Assembly: GCA_903877095.1 (NCBI GenBank)
Contig: CAIRCP010000051.1
Span: 1 to 64,000, forward strand
Direction: 5' to 3'
Origin: an uncultured Actinomycetes bacterium
GTDB taxonomy: Bacteria; Actinomycetota; Actinomycetes; Mycobacteriales; Mycobacteriaceae
DNA: 64,000 nucleotides
Under the pieces are notes generated by a model. That model made no database searches and was not told where the DNA came from. It worked only from the letters and a program-made list of their open reading frames with translations. Shown here in pieces: positions 30,009 to 39,996 of this stretch; the first letter of the stretch is position 1; each line of letters starts with the position of its first letter. Made by a program: the position numbers and the translations under genes.

Positions 30009-30093
30009 GGGCCACTCCTTGAGGTCGGAAGAACCCACTGAGAGTACGACCCGAACCTGGAGTTTGCGCGGCTAGGTCAGTTGAACGGTGAGG

Positions 30094-30876
30094 TCAGTTG
30101 AACATCAGTGCGCGTTTGACCTCCTGGATTGCTTTGGTCACCTCGATCCCGCGCGGGCAGGCGTCAGTGCAGTTGAACGTGGTGCGGCAGCGCCACACGC
30201 CGTCGACATCGTTGAGGATCTCGAGGCGTTCGGCCGCGCCCTCGTCACGGCTGTCGAAGATGAAGCGGTGGGCGTTGACGATCGCCGCCGGCCCGAAATA
30301 ACTGCCCTCGTTCCAGAACACCGGGCAACTCGTCGTGCAGCACGCGCAGAGGATGCACTTGGTGGTGTCGTCGAAGCGGGCCCGGTCGGTCTGGCTCTGG
30401 ATGCGCTCTTTGGTCGGCGGGTTTCCGCTGGTGATGAGGTACGGCTTGACCGCGCGGTAGGCGTCGAAGAACGGCTCCATGTCGACCACGAGGTCTTTCT
30501 CGACCGGCAACCCGCGGATCGGCTCGATAGTGACGGTGAGTTGCTTGTCAGCATTCTTCGGTAGCAGGTCGCGCATGAGCACCTTGCATGCCAGCCGGTT
30601 GACTCCGTTGATCCGCATGGCGTCCGACCCGCACACACCGTGGGCGCAGGATCGCCGGAAGGTGAGCGTCCCGTCGAGGTAGCTCTTCGCGTACATGAGG
30701 AGATTCAGCATCCGGTCGCTGGGCAGGCACGGCACCCGGAAGCTCTGCCAGCCGCCGGTGTCGGTGAACCGGTCGGGGTTCTCCGGGTCGAACCGCGCGA
30801 TCTTCAAGGTGACCATCACCGCCCCCGCGGGGACGGGTGGAAGGGCCGGGTTGGCAGGGGACGGTGCGATCGTCAT
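30094..30876 (-). CDS. sdhB: Succinate dehydrogenase iron-sulfur subunit
   Basis: Electron-transfer subunit of complex II, 260 aa. The [2Fe-2S] site is CAHGVCGSDAMRINGVNRLAC (residues about 75-95) and the ferredoxin-like half has CILCACCTTSCP and CRTTFNCTDACPRGI for the [4Fe-4S] and [3Fe-4S] clusters. It starts 1 bp after the sdhA stop. This is the Sdh2-type operon (Rv3316-Rv3319). Near its stop the 12-mer GGTCAGTTGAAC occurs twice. Confidence 0.96.
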   Translation of the reverse strand: MTIAPSPANPALPPVPAGAVMVTLKIARFDPENPDRFTDTGGWQSFRVPCLPSDRMLNLLMYAKSYLDGTLTFRRSCAHGVCGSDAMRINGVNRLACKVLMRDLLPKNADKQLTVTIEPIRGLPVEKDLVVDMEPFFDAYRAVKPYLITSGNPPTKERIQSQTDRARFDDTTKCILCACCTTSCPVFWNEGSYFGPAAIVNAHRFIFDSRDEGAAERLEILNDVDGVWRCRTTFNCTDACPRGIEVTKAIQEVKRALMFN

Positions 30877-30877
30877 A

Positions 30878-32632
30878 TCAGTACTTCCGCTCCATCGGCT
30901 CGTAACGGGTCTGCACCACCGGCTTGTAGTCCAGGCGGATGTCGCTCAGCAGATCCTTGCCCTCTTTGTAGGCCATGGTGTGGCGCATGTAGTTCGTGTC
31001 ATCACGGTTGGGGTAGTCCTCCCGGGCGTGGCCGCCGCGGGACTCCTTGCGGTTGAGGGCGCCGACCACCGTCACCTCGGCAAGTTCCAGCAGGAATCCC
31101 AGTTCGATGGCTTCCAGCAGATCGCTGTTGTAGCGCTTGCCCTTGTCGTGCACCGTAATTCGCGCGTAGCGCTCCTTGAGGCTGTGGATGTCGGACAGCG
31201 CCTGCTTGAGGGTCTCCTCGGTGCGGAAGACCGCGGCGTTGTTGTCCATCGACTGCTGCAATTCGCTCCGGATGTCTGCCACCCGTTCGTCGCCGTGTTC
31301 GCTCAAGATGCTGGCCACCCAGTCGGTCACCATGTCTGCCGGGTTGGGGGGCAGTTCCACGTGGGGGTTTCCGGCGGCGTAGTAGGCGGCCGCGAGACCG
31401 GCGCGCCGGCCGAACACGTTGATGTCGAGCAGGGAGTTGGTTCCCAGCCGGTTGGCGCCGTGCACCGACACGCAGGCGCACTCGCCGGCGGCATACAGCC
31501 CCGGCACCACAGTGGTGTTGCTGCGCAACACCTCTCCGATCAGCGTCGTCGGGATACCCCCCATGAGGTAGTGGCAGGTGGGGTACACCGGAACCAGCTC
31601 GGTGACCGGATCGACACCCAGATACGTTCGTGAGAACTCGGTGATGTCAGGGAGTTTCGCCTCCAGCACGTCCGCGCCGAGATGGCGGACGTCGATGTAG
31701 ACGTAGTCCTTGTGCGGTCCGGCGCCACGGCCTTCCAGCACCTCCAGCACCATCGAGCGGGCCACGATGTCCCGTGGCGCGAGGTCGACGATCGTCGGCG
31801 CGTAACGCTCCATGAACCGTTCGCCCTCGCCGTTGAGCAGTCGCCCGCCCTCGCCCCGCACCGCCTCGGAGATCAGGATGCCCAGGCCCGCCAGACCGGT
31901 GGGGTGGAACTGGTGGAACTCCATGTCCTCCAAGGGAAGTCCCTTGCGGAAGACGATGCCCAGCCCGTCACCGGTCAGGGTGTGGGCGTTGGAGGTGGTC
32001 TTGAACATCCGTCCGGAGCCCCCGGTGGCCAGGACGACGGCCTTGGCGTGGAATACATGGATCTCGCCGGTGGCCAGTTCGTAGGCGACCACCCCGGTGG
32101 CCACCGGGCCCCGGGTCGTCTCGGTGAGCACCAGATCCAGTGCGTAGAACTCGTTGAAGAACTTCACATCGTGCTTGACGCAGTTCTGATACAGCGTCTG
32201 CAGGATCATGTGGCCGGTGCGGTCCGCGGCGTAGCAGGCCCGGCGGACCGGCGCCTTGCCGTGATCGCGGGTGTGCCCGCCGAACCGGCGCTGGTCGATG
32301 CGGCCCTCGGGGGTGCGGTTGAACGGCATCCCCATCTTCTCCAGGTCCAGCACCGCGTCGATGGCTTCCCGGCACATGATCTCGACGGCGTCCTGATCGG
32401 CGAGGTAGTCGCCGCCCTTGACGGTGTCGAAGGTGTGCCACTCCCAGTTGTCCTCTTCGACGTTTGCCAGGGCGGCGCACATCCCGCCCTGCGCTGCGCC
32501 GGTGTGGCTGCGAGTGGGATAGAGCTTGGTCAGCACCGCAGTACGCACCCGCGGGCCGGCCTCCACCGCGGCGCGCATGCCGGCGCCGCCGGCGCCGACG
32601 ATGATGACGTCGTACTTGTGCTCGTGAATCAT
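30878..32632 (-). CDS. sdhA: Succinate dehydrogenase flavoprotein subunit
   Basis: Catalytic subunit of 584 aa oxidising succinate to fumarate with covalently bound FAD. Seen: dinucleotide fold VIIVGAGGAGMRAAVEAG, the FAD-His motif SRSHTGAAQGGM, the active-site region FNRTPEGRIDQRRFGGH and the HYLMGGIPT stretch. It lies between sdhD and sdhB in a tight minus-strand operon and is oriented opposite to its M. tuberculosis equivalent relative to sigF. Confidence 0.97.
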   Translation of the reverse strand: MIHEHKYDVIIVGAGGAGMRAAVEAGPRVRTAVLTKLYPTRSHTGAAQGGMCAALANVEEDNWEWHTFDTVKGGDYLADQDAVEIMCREAIDAVLDLEKMGMPFNRTPEGRIDQRRFGGHTRDHGKAPVRRACYAADRTGHMILQTLYQNCVKHDVKFFNEFYALDLVLTETTRGPVATGVVAYELATGEIHVFHAKAVVLATGGSGRMFKTTSNAHTLTGDGLGIVFRKGLPLEDMEFHQFHPTGLAGLGILISEAVRGEGGRLLNGEGERFMERYAPTIVDLAPRDIVARSMVLEVLEGRGAGPHKDYVYIDVRHLGADVLEAKLPDITEFSRTYLGVDPVTELVPVYPTCHYLMGGIPTTLIGEVLRSNTTVVPGLYAAGECACVSVHGANRLGTNSLLDINVFGRRAGLAAAYYAAGNPHVELPPNPADMVTDWVASILSEHGDERVADIRSELQQSMDNNAAVFRTEETLKQALSDIHSLKERYARITVHDKGKRYNSDLLEAIELGFLLELAEVTVVGALNRKESRGGHAREDYPNRDDTNYMRHTMAYKEGKDLLSDIRLDYKPVVQTRYEPMERKY

Positions 32633-32651
32633 TCGGGAATTCCCCTCGGGG

Positions 32652-33095
32652 TCACGTGATGTTGGGGTCGAAGGTCAGCAGCGTGTAGGTGCCGACCACC
32701 AGCACCAGCAGCATCGACACGGCCAGCAGTGCGTTGAGCCAGAACTTCGTCGATTCCTTGCGGCTGTAATCGGCGATGATGGTCCGTATCCCGTTGCCGC
32801 CGTGCAGTTGGGCCAGCCACAGCATCACCAGATCCCAGATCTGCCAGAACGGCGAGGCCCAGCGTTGGGCGACGTAGTTGAAGTCGATGCGGTAGACGCC
32901 GCCCTGCCACATCAGCCCGATGAACAGATGGCCGACCACCAGGAACAGCAGCACCACGCCGGAGAACCGCATGAACAGCCAGGCGTACTTCTCGAAATTG
33001 GGCATGCCGCCGCGCTTGCGCGGCGATCGCGGGTTGTCCAGGCTGGCGGGACGGTCGTGGTCCTTCTCCCGGACCGGGGCGACCGGGCGGGTCAC
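32652..33095 (-). CDS. sdhD: Succinate dehydrogenase membrane anchor subunit
   Basis: About 147-aa hydrophobic subunit with three transmembrane segments after a charged N-terminus (LDNPRSPRKRGG). WLFMRFSGVVLLFLVVGHLFI contains the heme or quinone-site histidine. GTG 33095 overlaps the sdhC stop (GTGA), indicating coupled translation. It anchors SdhAB and completes the quinone site with SdhC. Confidence 0.92.
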   Translation of the reverse strand: MTRPVAPVREKDHDRPASLDNPRSPRKRGGMPNFEKYAWLFMRFSGVVLLFLVVGHLFIGLMWQGGVYRIDFNYVAQRWASPFWQIWDLVMLWLAQLHGGNGIRTIIADYSRKESTKFWLNALLAVSMLLVLVVGTYTLLTFDPNIT

Positions 33096-33487
33096 AGGAA
33101 CCGCTCCGCCATGTGCATCCCGATCACGACAGTGGAGGGGACCATCACCAAAAGCCAGATCCCGGCCACGGCCCACAGCATCTGGCGCTGGTAGCGCGGC
33201 CCCTTCCACCAGAAGTCGACCAGGATCACCCGCAGTCCATTGAGCCCGTGGTAGAGCACGCAGGCCACCAGGCCCAGTTCCATCAGACCGATGATCGGAG
33301 TTTTGTAGGTGTCGACGACCTGGTTGTAGGCCTCCGGGCTGACTCGCACCAGGGCGGTATCGAGCACGTGCACAAAGAGGAAAAAGAAGACGGTCGCGCC
33401 GGTGATCCGGTGCAGCACCCACGACCACATGCCTGGGTCGCCGCGGTAGAGGGTCCGTCGCTTCGTCCTGCTCAGCGTGCTGCTCAT
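33092..33487 (-). CDS. sdhC: Succinate dehydrogenase cytochrome b556 subunit
   Basis: A 131-aa membrane subunit with RGDPGMWSWVLHRITGATVFF, the SdhC signature, and LYHGLNGLRVILVDF with a likely heme ligand His. Three membrane helices are visible. ATG 33487 has GGAGG a few bases upstream (a TTG 12 bp further upstream is in frame). It is the first gene of sdhC-D-A-B. Confidence 0.94.
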   Translation of the reverse strand: MSSTLSRTKRRTLYRGDPGMWSWVLHRITGATVFFFLFVHVLDTALVRVSPEAYNQVVDTYKTPIIGLMELGLVACVLYHGLNGLRVILVDFWWKGPRYQRQMLWAVAGIWLLVMVPSTVVIGMHMAERFL

Positions 33488-33748
33488 CAGCGCCTCCAAC
33501 GCGTCGGATTCACGAAGAATCTAACCCCCTTTGGTCTGGGAAAAGGGTGACGTTGAGATTACGGCTTGGGTTTGCGCGGCGGCCTCGATCCGGACGAGGT
33601 GTGACTGCAATTGCACCGGTGAACGGTAAGACCATGCATGACAAGCGGATACGAGCGCCTGAGCAATCACCACGGGGTTATCCGCCCCGGTCGGAAAGGC
33701 TTGCGATGTGCAGAAAATCTCACTGTCGCGGGAGCACAATGGCTACTG

Positions 33749-34837
33749 ATGACCACGCCGCTCACTCTTGAGATGATCAGGCACGCACCCAAGGCGCTAC
33801 TGCACGACCACCTCGACGGCGGACTGCGGCCGTCGACGGTCATCGACATCGCCGGCCAGGTCGGCTACGACGGCCTGCCCAGCACCGACGAACCCGAACT
33901 GGCGGCGTGGTTCCGCACCGCCGCGCACAGTGGGTCGCTGGTGCGCTACCTCGAACCGTTCGCGCACACCGTCGCCGTGATGCAGACCCCCGACGCGCTG
34001 CATCGGGTGGCCCTGGAGTGTGTGGTGGATCTCGCCGCGGACAACGTGGTCTACGCCGAGGTCCGATTCGCACCGGAACTGCACATCAACGGCGGGCTGT
34101 CGCTCGACGACGTGATGGAGGCGGTGCTGGCCGGATTCGTCGAGGGGGAGAAGGCGGCGGCAGCGGTGGGACGGACCATCGTGGTGCGGTGTCTGGTGAC
34201 TGCGATGCGGCATGCCGCGCGTTCCCGGGATATCGCCGAACTGGCGATCCGCTTCCGCGACCAGGGTGTGGTGGGGTTCGACATCGCCGGCGCCGAGGCC
34301 GGTTACCCGCCGTCACGGCATCTGGACGCCTTTGAGTACATGCGATCGAACAACGCGCGCTTCACCATTCACGCCGGCGAGGCGTTCGGCTTGCCGTCCA
34401 TCCACGAGGCGCTGGCGTTCTGCGGCGCCGATCGACTCGGCCACGGCGTGCGCATCGCCGACGACATCGAGGTGGCACCCGACGGATCCGCGGTTCTGGG
34501 CCGGCTGGCAGCGTTGGTTCGCGACAAGCGAATTCCGCTGGAGATGTGCCCGAGTTCGAACGTGCAGACCGGAGCGGTGCCCAGTATCGACAAGCACCCG
34601 TTCGATCTCTTGGCGCGACTGCGTTTCCGGGTCACCGTCAATACCGACAACCGGTTGATGAGCGACACCACCATGAGCCTGGAGATGTCGCGCCTGGTCG
34701 ACGCCTTCGGCTACGGCTGGAGCGATCTGGAGCGGTTCACCATCAATGCGATGAAGTCGGCGTTCATTCACTTCGACGAGCGGCTGGAAATCATCGACGA
34801 GGTGATCAAGCCGCGTTACGCCGTGCTCGTCGGCTAG
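33749..34837 (+). CDS. add: Adenosine deaminase
   Basis: Zinc enzyme of 362 aa deaminating adenosine/deoxyadenosine to inosine in purine salvage. Metal and catalytic motifs: [14 protein letters not shown] (residues about 14-27), [24 protein letters not shown] and [18 protein letters not shown] 33749 ([10 protein letters not shown]) is chosen by family alignment; the ORF track start at 33638 is upstream and has no support. It is divergent from sdhC and followed by a hairpin. Confidence 0.93.
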   Translation: MTTPLTLEMIRHAPKALLHDHLDGGLRPSTVIDIAGQVGYDGLPSTDEPELAAWFRTAAHSGSLVRYLEPFAHTVAVMQTPDALHRVALECVVDLAADNVVYAEVRFAPELHINGGLSLDDVMEAVLAGFVEGEKAAAAVGRTIVVRCLVTAMRHAARSRDIAELAIRFRDQGVVGFDIAGAEAGYPPSRHLDAFEYMRSNNARFTIHAGEAFGLPSIHEALAFCGADRLGHGVRIADDIEVAPDGSAVLGRLAALVRDKRIPLEMCPSSNVQTGAVPSIDKHPFDLLARLRFRVTVNTDNRLMSDTTMSLEMSRLVDAFGYGWSDLERFTINAMKSAFIHFDERLEIIDEVIKPRYAVLVG

Positions 34838-34841
34838 CCTC

Positions 34842-34858
34842 CCGCCGCATGGCGGCGG
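34842..34858 (+). terminator. Hairpin after add
   Basis: CCGCCGC-ATG-GCGGCGG forms a 7-bp perfect stem 4 nt after the add stop, followed by AT-richer sequence. Confidence 0.5.
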
Positions 34859-35004
34859 CTGTTACCGGACCGATCGCCTGTTAATTGCCCTGTAGCTTTG
34901 CCGAAAATAAGGTAATCCTTTGCTGAGTCAGGCAGGAATCAAGGTTTGCTGGCATTGTTAGGTGGCGATCAGTGGTTGTTCGAGCGGGACGGGAGGTGAC
35001 CAGT

Positions 35005-35487
35005 ATGGGAACACGTCAAGACGCTGCTGACGAGCTGGACACCCGCTTGAAGGACTTTGCCGCCACCCTCGTCTCCCGTGGCCTGCGGCCGAGGCGGGTT
35101 CCCTACGGTCGGGAACGGACGGCGGGACTGATCAGGCACCGCTCGCCCCGGGGATTCGTCCTCTATGCGGTCGGGCCGCGCGTGGTGATGCTCCTGCCCG
35201 ACGGCCGACTGTGGCAGTACCACGAACGGCGAAACGCCGAAGGTATCTTCTTCGATGCCCGGACCGATTACGCCCGCGCCGAGCACGGCTCTCTTCCGCT
35301 GAGCGGTGGCCGGTTCAGCTACCTGGGCGCCGTCATCGGCAAAATCCACTTCGGATACCGGGAGGACGCGGTGCTCGCGGACACCCCGGCCGGTTTCGAA
35401 CTCGGCGCGATCATCGGGCGCGACGCAGATTCGCCGACCTATTTGCAGGTCGACGAGGCCTTCGCCGCCATCATGGACGGCCTCTGA
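35005..35487 (+). CDS. Hypothetical protein, 160 aa
   Basis: No family recognised. The protein starts MGTRQDAADELDTRLKDFAA, continues with a basic segment (RGLRPRRVPYGRERTAGLIRHRSP), then beta-rich sequence (GFVLYAVGPRVVMLLPDGRLWQY, GGRFSYLGAVIGKIHFGYRED). No signal peptide or membrane helix is visible. ATG 35005 has GGGAGGTGA 6 nt upstream. It is preceded by an AT-rich 145-bp region that probably holds its own promoter and converges on satS. Confidence 0.75.
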   Translation: MGTRQDAADELDTRLKDFAATLVSRGLRPRRVPYGRERTAGLIRHRSPRGFVLYAVGPRVVMLLPDGRLWQYHERRNAEGIFFDARTDYARAEHGSLPLSGGRFSYLGAVIGKIHFGYREDAVLADTPAGFELGAIIGRDADSPTYLQVDEAFAAIMDGL

Positions 35488-35493
35488 GCGACG

Positions 35494-36768
35494 CTATTCG
35501 CGCCGCAGCCGGGACTCGACGAACCTCTCCAACTCTTCCCACTCAGCCACGGCCCTGGAATACGGGCCGTTGGGCCGGTTGGTCGACTCGGGGTCGAGGG
35601 TGTGGTTCACCAGGCGGCCGAGTGCGGTGTCCTCGCTGAGCAGACGGTCGACGGTGTCGTCTTCGGAGTAGTCGCCGACATCGCGCACGAACTCGATGGC
35701 CAGGTTCAGTTGGTCGCGGTCGATGGCCTCCGGGCCGTCGGTGATGTCGTCGGCCAGCCCGCTGAGGACGTAGACGTTGTCGTCGGTCACGTCCACCCGT
35801 AGCGAGCCGTCGGTGGCGGCGGTGCGGATGTCGTCGTAGGTGCTCAGGTTGGCCAGGTCGTGATCGTGCTCGTCGGCCAGGTAGCGGGCCAGGGTCCGCT
35901 CGGACGGGAACACGCTGATGCGGCCGTTGCGGCCGAGGAAGATCGGCTTCTCGTCGTAGTAGCAGCGCAGCGTGTACAGCGTTCCGCCGCTGGTCATCAC
36001 CCGGACCGGGTCGATGCCGACGTGCTCCCAGAACCGCGCGTCACCGCCGAGCACCAGCGTGTCGGCCGCGCTGCGGCCGCCCACCACGGCCTCCGGCACG
36101 TCGCTGTCGGCCTCGGTGTCGGCGCCCGCCAGTGCCATCAGCGGCGCCTCGTCCTCGATGACCTCTTCGTAGGGTTCGTCCAGTTCGGCGGCGGCCTGCG
36201 CGGCGAGGCCCGCGTCCACCTCCGGGGTCCGGATGATCTCGTCGATCGCCGACACCACCCCGTCCCAGCCGCGGGCGACGATCTCGCCGATCCCCTCCCA
36301 GCGCTTGCGGCCGGCCCGGCCGGTGAACTGCTCCACCCCGCCGGTGACCAGTCCGAGGGTCGGGTTGCCGTTGAAGAAACGGGTGACCGCCGGCAACTCG
36401 CACACCGAGCCGATCGAGGAGACGACGGCCAACGTGTTGGCCAGCGAGTTCACCGACTCCGCCGTGGGCTTGTCGGCCAGCAGCTCCGCGACGCCGATCA
36501 GGTCGGCCTGGCGGTCCGGGCCGGGTTGCAGCTTGTGGGCGTTGGCCTGGGCCAGCCGATCCCAGCCCGGATGGTCGGTGAGGTCGTTGTCGGTGTCGGT
36601 GCGGACGAACGCCGTCAGGTCGGCGACCGACTCCAAGGCGTAGAGATCCTCGTCCTTGCCGAGGAATCCCTCCCACTCGTCTCCGGCGTCGCGCCACCGG
36701 GGCGCCCACAGGGTGTAGAGGTCACCAGCGGTGACGCCCAGGCGGATCGGTACAAGCTCTGCGGACAT
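35494..36768 (-). CDS. satS: SatS-like SecA2-pathway export chaperone (Rv3311 homologue)
   Basis: Acidic cytoplasmic protein of 424 aa without signal peptide or membrane helix; the sequence and place (beside upp, near the punA region) match Rv3311. SatS in M. tuberculosis was reported as a chaperone for a subset of SecA2-exported proteins such as SapM. Here no sapM is seen next to it, so other clients are expected. The start codon lies 33 bp from that of the divergent upp. The identification relies on recalled similarity of the N-terminal half ([20 protein letters not shown]). Confidence 0.75.
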   Translation of the reverse strand: MSAELVPIRLGVTAGDLYTLWAPRWRDAGDEWEGFLGKDEDLYALESVADLTAFVRTDTDNDLTDHPGWDRLAQANAHKLQPGPDRQADLIGVAELLADKPTAESVNSLANTLAVVSSIGSVCELPAVTRFFNGNPTLGLVTGGVEQFTGRAGRKRWEGIGEIVARGWDGVVSAIDEIIRTPEVDAGLAAQAAAELDEPYEEVIEDEAPLMALAGADTEADSDVPEAVVGGRSAADTLVLGGDARFWEHVGIDPVRVMTSGGTLYTLRCYYDEKPIFLGRNGRISVFPSERTLARYLADEHDHDLANLSTYDDIRTAATDGSLRVDVTDDNVYVLSGLADDITDGPEAIDRDQLNLAIEFVRDVGDYSEDDTVDRLLSEDTALGRLVNHTLDPESTNRPNGPYSRAVAEWEELERFVESRLRRE

Positions 36769-36787
36769 GGCGGACAGCCTAACGACT

Positions 36788-36802
36788 TACAGTCTGTGCC
36801 TA
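36788..36802 (+). promoter_or_regulatory. -10 element for a probable leaderless upp transcript
   Basis: TACAGT (36788-36793) ends 8 nt before the upp ATG at 36802, fitting TANNNT and a transcription start at or next to the start codon; no Shine-Dalgarno is seen. Confidence 0.4.
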
Positions 36803-37425
36803 TGGACGTGACTGTCATCGACCATCCGCTGGCGGCCGCCCGGCTCACCACACTGCGCAACGAGAACACCGACAATGCGGCGTTTCGGGCTGCGCTGCGG
36901 GACCTCACCCACATGCTGGTGTACGAGGCAACCCGGGCTGCGCGCAGCGAGCAGATCGTCGTGCGGACCCCGCTGGCCGACACCCTCGGCAGCCGGCTCG
37001 CCACGCCGCCGCTGCTGGTGCCGGTGCTGCGGGCGGGTCTGGGCATGGTCGATCAGGCGCACGCGCTCATCCCGGAGGCGCGGGTGGGTTTCGTCGGCGT
37101 GGCGCGCGACGAGACGACCCATCAGCCGGTTCCTTACCTGGAATCGCTGCCGGCCGACCTGCGGTCCCAGCCGGTGATGGTGCTCGACCCGATGCTGGCC
37201 ACCGGCGGGTCGATGGTGTTCACCCTCGAACTGCTGCAGGATCGCGGCGCGATCGACATCACCGTGATCTGTGTGGTCTGTGCGCCGGAAGGCATTGCGG
37301 CGCTGGAGAAAGCGGCACCGCAGGCGCGTCTGTTCACCGCGACGATCGACGATGGGCTCAACGACGTCGCCTACATCGTCCCAGGGCTGGGCGATGCGGG
37401 GGACCGGCAGTTCGGGCCGCGTTAA
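36802..37425 (+). CDS. upp: Uracil phosphoribosyltransferase
   Basis: Salvage enzyme of 207 aa making UMP from uracil and PRPP. Seen: [19 protein letters not shown], the PRPP loop [14 protein letters not shown] (residues about 127-140) and the uracil-binding C-terminal stretch [22 protein letters not shown] 36802 begins the conserved protein; the long upstream ORF extension is antisense to satS. Its stop overlaps the convergent punA stop by 4 bp. Confidence 0.96.
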   Translation: MDVTVIDHPLAAARLTTLRNENTDNAAFRAALRDLTHMLVYEATRAARSEQIVVRTPLADTLGSRLATPPLLVPVLRAGLGMVDQAHALIPEARVGFVGVARDETTHQPVPYLESLPADLRSQPVMVLDPMLATGGSMVFTLELLQDRGAIDITVICVVCAPEGIAALEKAAPQARLFTATIDDGLNDVAYIVPGLGDAGDRQFGPR

Positions 37426-38207
37426 AGGCTCTCGATGACGGCGGCCAGCAGATCGCCGACGTCGCGGGCCGAGTCGCGTCCGGCGGCCAGCACCTCGTCA
37501 TGGCTCAGGGGTGCACCGGTCATCCCGGCAGCGAGATTGGTCACCAGCGACACCCCGAGCACTTCGGCGCCGGCCGCCCGCGCGGCGATGGTTTCGTGGA
37601 CCGTCGACATGCCGACCAGGTCGGCCCCCAGGGTGCGCAGCATCCGGATCTCGGCCGGAGTCTCGTAGTGCGGCCCGGGCACGGCGGCGTAGACGCCGTC
37701 GGCCAGTCCCGGATCGACGCGGCGGGCCACCTCGCGCAGCCGGGGCGAGTAGGCGTCGACCAGGTCGACGAACTGTGCCCCGACCAGCGGTGAACGGGCC
37801 GTCAGGTTGAGGTGGTCGCTGATCAGCACCGGCTGGCCCACCCGGTAGTCCGACCGCAGCCCGCCGGCCGCGTTGGTCAGGATGACGACGTCGGCGCCGG
37901 CTGCGCAGGCGGTGCGCACCGGATGCACCACATGGTTCAGGTCGTGGCCCTCGTAGGCGTGGATCCGGCCGAGGAAAACCAGGACGCGCTTGCCGGCGAT
38001 CACGACCGACAGCGCCTGTCCGTGATGACCGTCGGCGCTGGGCGGCAGGAAGCCGGGCAATTCGGCCATCGGGACCTCGGCCGCCGGCATTCCCAGGGCG
38101 GCGGCAGCCGGAGCCCAGCCCGACCCGAGGACGACGGCCACGTCGTGGTGCTCGACGCCGCTGAACTCGGCCACTGCGGCTGCCGCTTGAACGGCGTCTG
38201 GACTCAC
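37422..38207 (-). CDS. punA: Purine nucleoside phosphorylase
   Basis: Trimeric-type PNP (261 aa; also named deoD) cleaving inosine and guanosine to base and ribose-1-phosphate. Motifs: VVLGSGWAP phosphate site near residue 26, [19 protein letters not shown] and [16 protein letters not shown], with [12 protein letters not shown] at the base site. GTG 38207 follows TAGGGT by 7 nt, suggesting a leaderless mRNA. It sits with upp and add in a nucleobase-salvage neighbourhood. Confidence 0.95.
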   Translation of the reverse strand: MSPDAVQAAAAVAEFSGVEHHDVAVVLGSGWAPAAAALGMPAAEVPMAELPGFLPPSADGHHGQALSVVIAGKRVLVFLGRIHAYEGHDLNHVVHPVRTACAAGADVVILTNAAGGLRSDYRVGQPVLISDHLNLTARSPLVGAQFVDLVDAYSPRLREVARRVDPGLADGVYAAVPGPHYETPAEIRMLRTLGADLVGMSTVHETIAARAAGAEVLGVSLVTNLAAGMTGAPLSHDEVLAAGRDSARDVGDLLAAVIESL

Positions 38208-38220
38208 GGCACAGACCCTA
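38207..38220 (-). promoter_or_regulatory. -10 element for a probable leaderless punA transcript
   Basis: On the minus strand TAGGGT (38220-38215) ends 7 nt before GTG 38207, fitting TANNNT and a start at the initiation codon. Confidence 0.4.
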
Positions 38221-38242
38221 TCGGCGATGCAATACTGGCCCG

Positions 38243-39415
38243 ATGCCCTTGGCCGACATCGCAGAGTCGTGGCTGGCTGCGCACTATGACGACCTGGTCG
38301 CGTGGCGCCGTCACATCCACCGCCACCCCGAGTTGGGACGCCAGGAGTTCGCCACCACCCAGTACGTCGCCGACCGGCTCGTCGATGCGGGGCTCAATCC
38401 GAAGGCCCTCCCCGGAGGCACCGGACTGATCTGTGATTTCGGCCCAGAACACGCGCCGCGGATCGCGCTGCGCGCCGACATGGACGCACTGCCCATGGCC
38501 GAGCGCACCGGTGCGGCCTACACCTCGACGGTGCCGGGGGTCGCGCACGCCTGCGGGCACGACGCGCACACCGCGATCCTGCTCGGCGCGGCGACCGCGC
38601 TGTCGTCGGCCCCGGAACTGCCGATGGGTGTGCGGTTGATCTTCCAGCCGGCCGAGGAACTGATGCCCGGCGGCGCGCTCGACTCCATCGCCGCGGGCGC
38701 GCTGAACGGGGTGTCGCGGATCTTCGCGCTGCACTGCGATCCGCGGCTGTCGGTGGGCCGGGTGGCCATCACCGCGGGGCCGATCACCTCAGCCGCGGAC
38801 TCCCTGGAGATCACGCTGCACTCCCCGGGCGGGCACACCTCCCGTCCGCATCTCACCGCCGATCTGGTGTACGGGATGGGCACGGTCATCACCGGTCTGC
38901 CCGGGGTGCTGTCCCGCCGTGTCGACCCCCGCAACGCCACCGTGATGGTGTGGGGTGCGGCGAATGCCGGCGTCGCGGCCAACGCCATTCCTCAGATCGG
39001 GACCCTTGCCGGCACCGTGCGGACGGCCAGCCGGGAGACTTGGCTGGAGCTGGAAAGCCTTGTGGGCGAGATCGTTTCGGGCCTGTTGGCACCGCTTGGC
39101 ATCGAGCATTCGCTGCAGTACCGGCGAGGGGTGCCGCCCGTGGTCAACGAGGAGCGCAGCACCCAGATCATGACGCACGCCATCGAGGCGATCGGGCCCG
39201 AAGCGCTGGCCGACACCCAGCAGTCCGGCGGCGGGGAGGACTTCTCCTGGTACCTCGAGGATGTGCCCGGGGCGATGGCCCGGCTTGGGGTGTGGGGCGG
39301 CGACGGTCCGCAACTCGACCTGCATCAGCCGAACTTCGACCTCGACGAGCGTGCGCTGGCCGTCGGGGTGCGGGTGCTCGTCAATATCGTGGAGCGGTCC
39401 GCGGAGTTCGAGTAG
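38243..39415 (+). CDS. amiA1: M20 family amidohydrolase (AmiA1-like)
   Basis: Metal-dependent amidohydrolase/aminoacylase of 390 aa. Seen: [28 protein letters not shown], the metal motif [16 protein letters not shown] near residue 110, [11 protein letters not shown] and [17 protein letters not shown]. tuberculosis carries amiA1 and amiB1 side by side here; only one M20 gene is present, and its N-terminal half fits AmiA1 better from memory. Substrate unknown (N-acyl amino acids or peptides). Its stop abuts a triplicated 3'-end repeat shared with the next gene. Confidence 0.85.
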   Translation: MPLADIAESWLAAHYDDLVAWRRHIHRHPELGRQEFATTQYVADRLVDAGLNPKALPGGTGLICDFGPEHAPRIALRADMDALPMAERTGAAYTSTVPGVAHACGHDAHTAILLGAATALSSAPELPMGVRLIFQPAEELMPGGALDSIAAGALNGVSRIFALHCDPRLSVGRVAITAGPITSAADSLEITLHSPGGHTSRPHLTADLVYGMGTVITGLPGVLSRRVDPRNATVMVWGAANAGVAANAIPQIGTLAGTVRTASRETWLELESLVGEIVSGLLAPLGIEHSLQYRRGVPPVVNEERSTQIMTHAIEAIGPEALADTQQSGGGEDFSWYLEDVPGAMARLGVWGGDGPQLDLHQPNFDLDERALAVGVRVLVNIVERSAEFE

Positions 39416-39417
39416 AG

Positions 39418-39478
39418 GCTTTATTCGGCGGGGCTCACGTCTTATTCGGCAGGGCTCAGGCTTTATTCGGCAGGGCCG
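39418..39478. repeat. Three tandem ~20-bp repeats between amiA1 and the convergent gene
   Basis: Three units, each with TTATTCGGC(A/G)GGGCT, at about 39418-39439, 39440-39459 and 39460-39478. The last unit contains the stop codon and final residues (PAE) of the minus-strand gamma-glutamylcyclotransferase-like gene, so its 3' end has been copied twice downstream. Confidence 0.85.
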
Positions 39479-39942
39479 GGCCCGACGTTGCGGGCCGGCC
39501 TGGTGCGGATGTCGTGCACGTACGCGGCCGGCGCCCCGGCCACCTCTGCCGCGTCGGACATCACCCCCAGGTAGCGCGCCGACGGCAGACCGCCTTCCCA
39601 CGCGTCGACGACATAGAGCCACGCCAGTACGGGATCGGTGGTGGTGTCGGAGGTTTCGCGGTCGATACGGCACCGGATCTTCTTGTGCAGGGACAACTCG
39701 GTGCCCTCCCAGCGATCCATGTTCAGTTCGTCAGACGCGGTGACGTCGTAGAGCACGACGAACACGCTGGAGGCGACGTCCTCGACCAGCGTCGCCAGCG
39801 CGCCTTCCCAGCCGATGTCCTCACCGGCGAACGTCAGCCGCCAGCCGTGCAGCCAGCCGGTACCGGCCATCGGGGAGTGCGGCGCCCGCTCCAGCATCTG
39901 CTCGGGGTCCATGTTGGACCCGTAGGCGGCGTAGAGAGGCAC
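39463..39942 (-). CDS. Gamma-glutamylcyclotransferase-like protein (Rv3304-like)
   Basis: A 159-aa protein with the GGCT/AIG2-like N-terminus VPLYAAYGSNMDPEQMLERAP (YGSN substrate loop), LHGWRLTFAGEDIGWEGALATLV and a C-terminal AYVHDIRTRPARN. The family forms 5-oxoproline from gamma-glutamyl compounds or acts on related substrates; the specific reaction is unknown. GTG 39942 gives the same length as I recall for Rv3304 and lies 6 nt after TACGCT. Divergent from lpdA. Confidence 0.85.
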   Translation of the reverse strand: MPLYAAYGSNMDPEQMLERAPHSPMAGTGWLHGWRLTFAGEDIGWEGALATLVEDVASSVFVVLYDVTASDELNMDRWEGTELSLHKKIRCRIDRETSDTTTDPVLAWLYVVDAWEGGLPSARYLGVMSDAAEVAGAPAAYVHDIRTRPARNVGPGPAE

Positions 39943-39954
39943 GAAGGAAGCGTA
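39942..39954 (-). promoter_or_regulatory. -10 element for a leaderless gamma-glutamylcyclotransferase-like gene
   Basis: On the minus strand TACGCT (39954-39949) ends 6 nt before GTG 39942, implying that transcription and translation start together. Confidence 0.4.
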
Positions 39955-39962
39955 GGCGTTAA

Positions 39963-39996
39963 CCGGCGGGCAGGAGCGAAGCGACCCGGGAAAGGC
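39963..39996. repeat. Third copy of the 34-bp dispersed repeat, in the lpdA promoter region
   Basis: Contains CAGGAGCGAAGCGACCCGGG and is the reverse complement of the dacB1 units with one mismatch. It sits directly between the divergent -10 hexamers TACGCT (minus) and TAGTTT (plus). Confidence 0.88.

Noticed and set aside
28008-30041. 677-aa plus-strand ORF
   Set aside because: Antisense to the APC permease; rich in Arg, Gln and His, no hydrophobic or domain signature.
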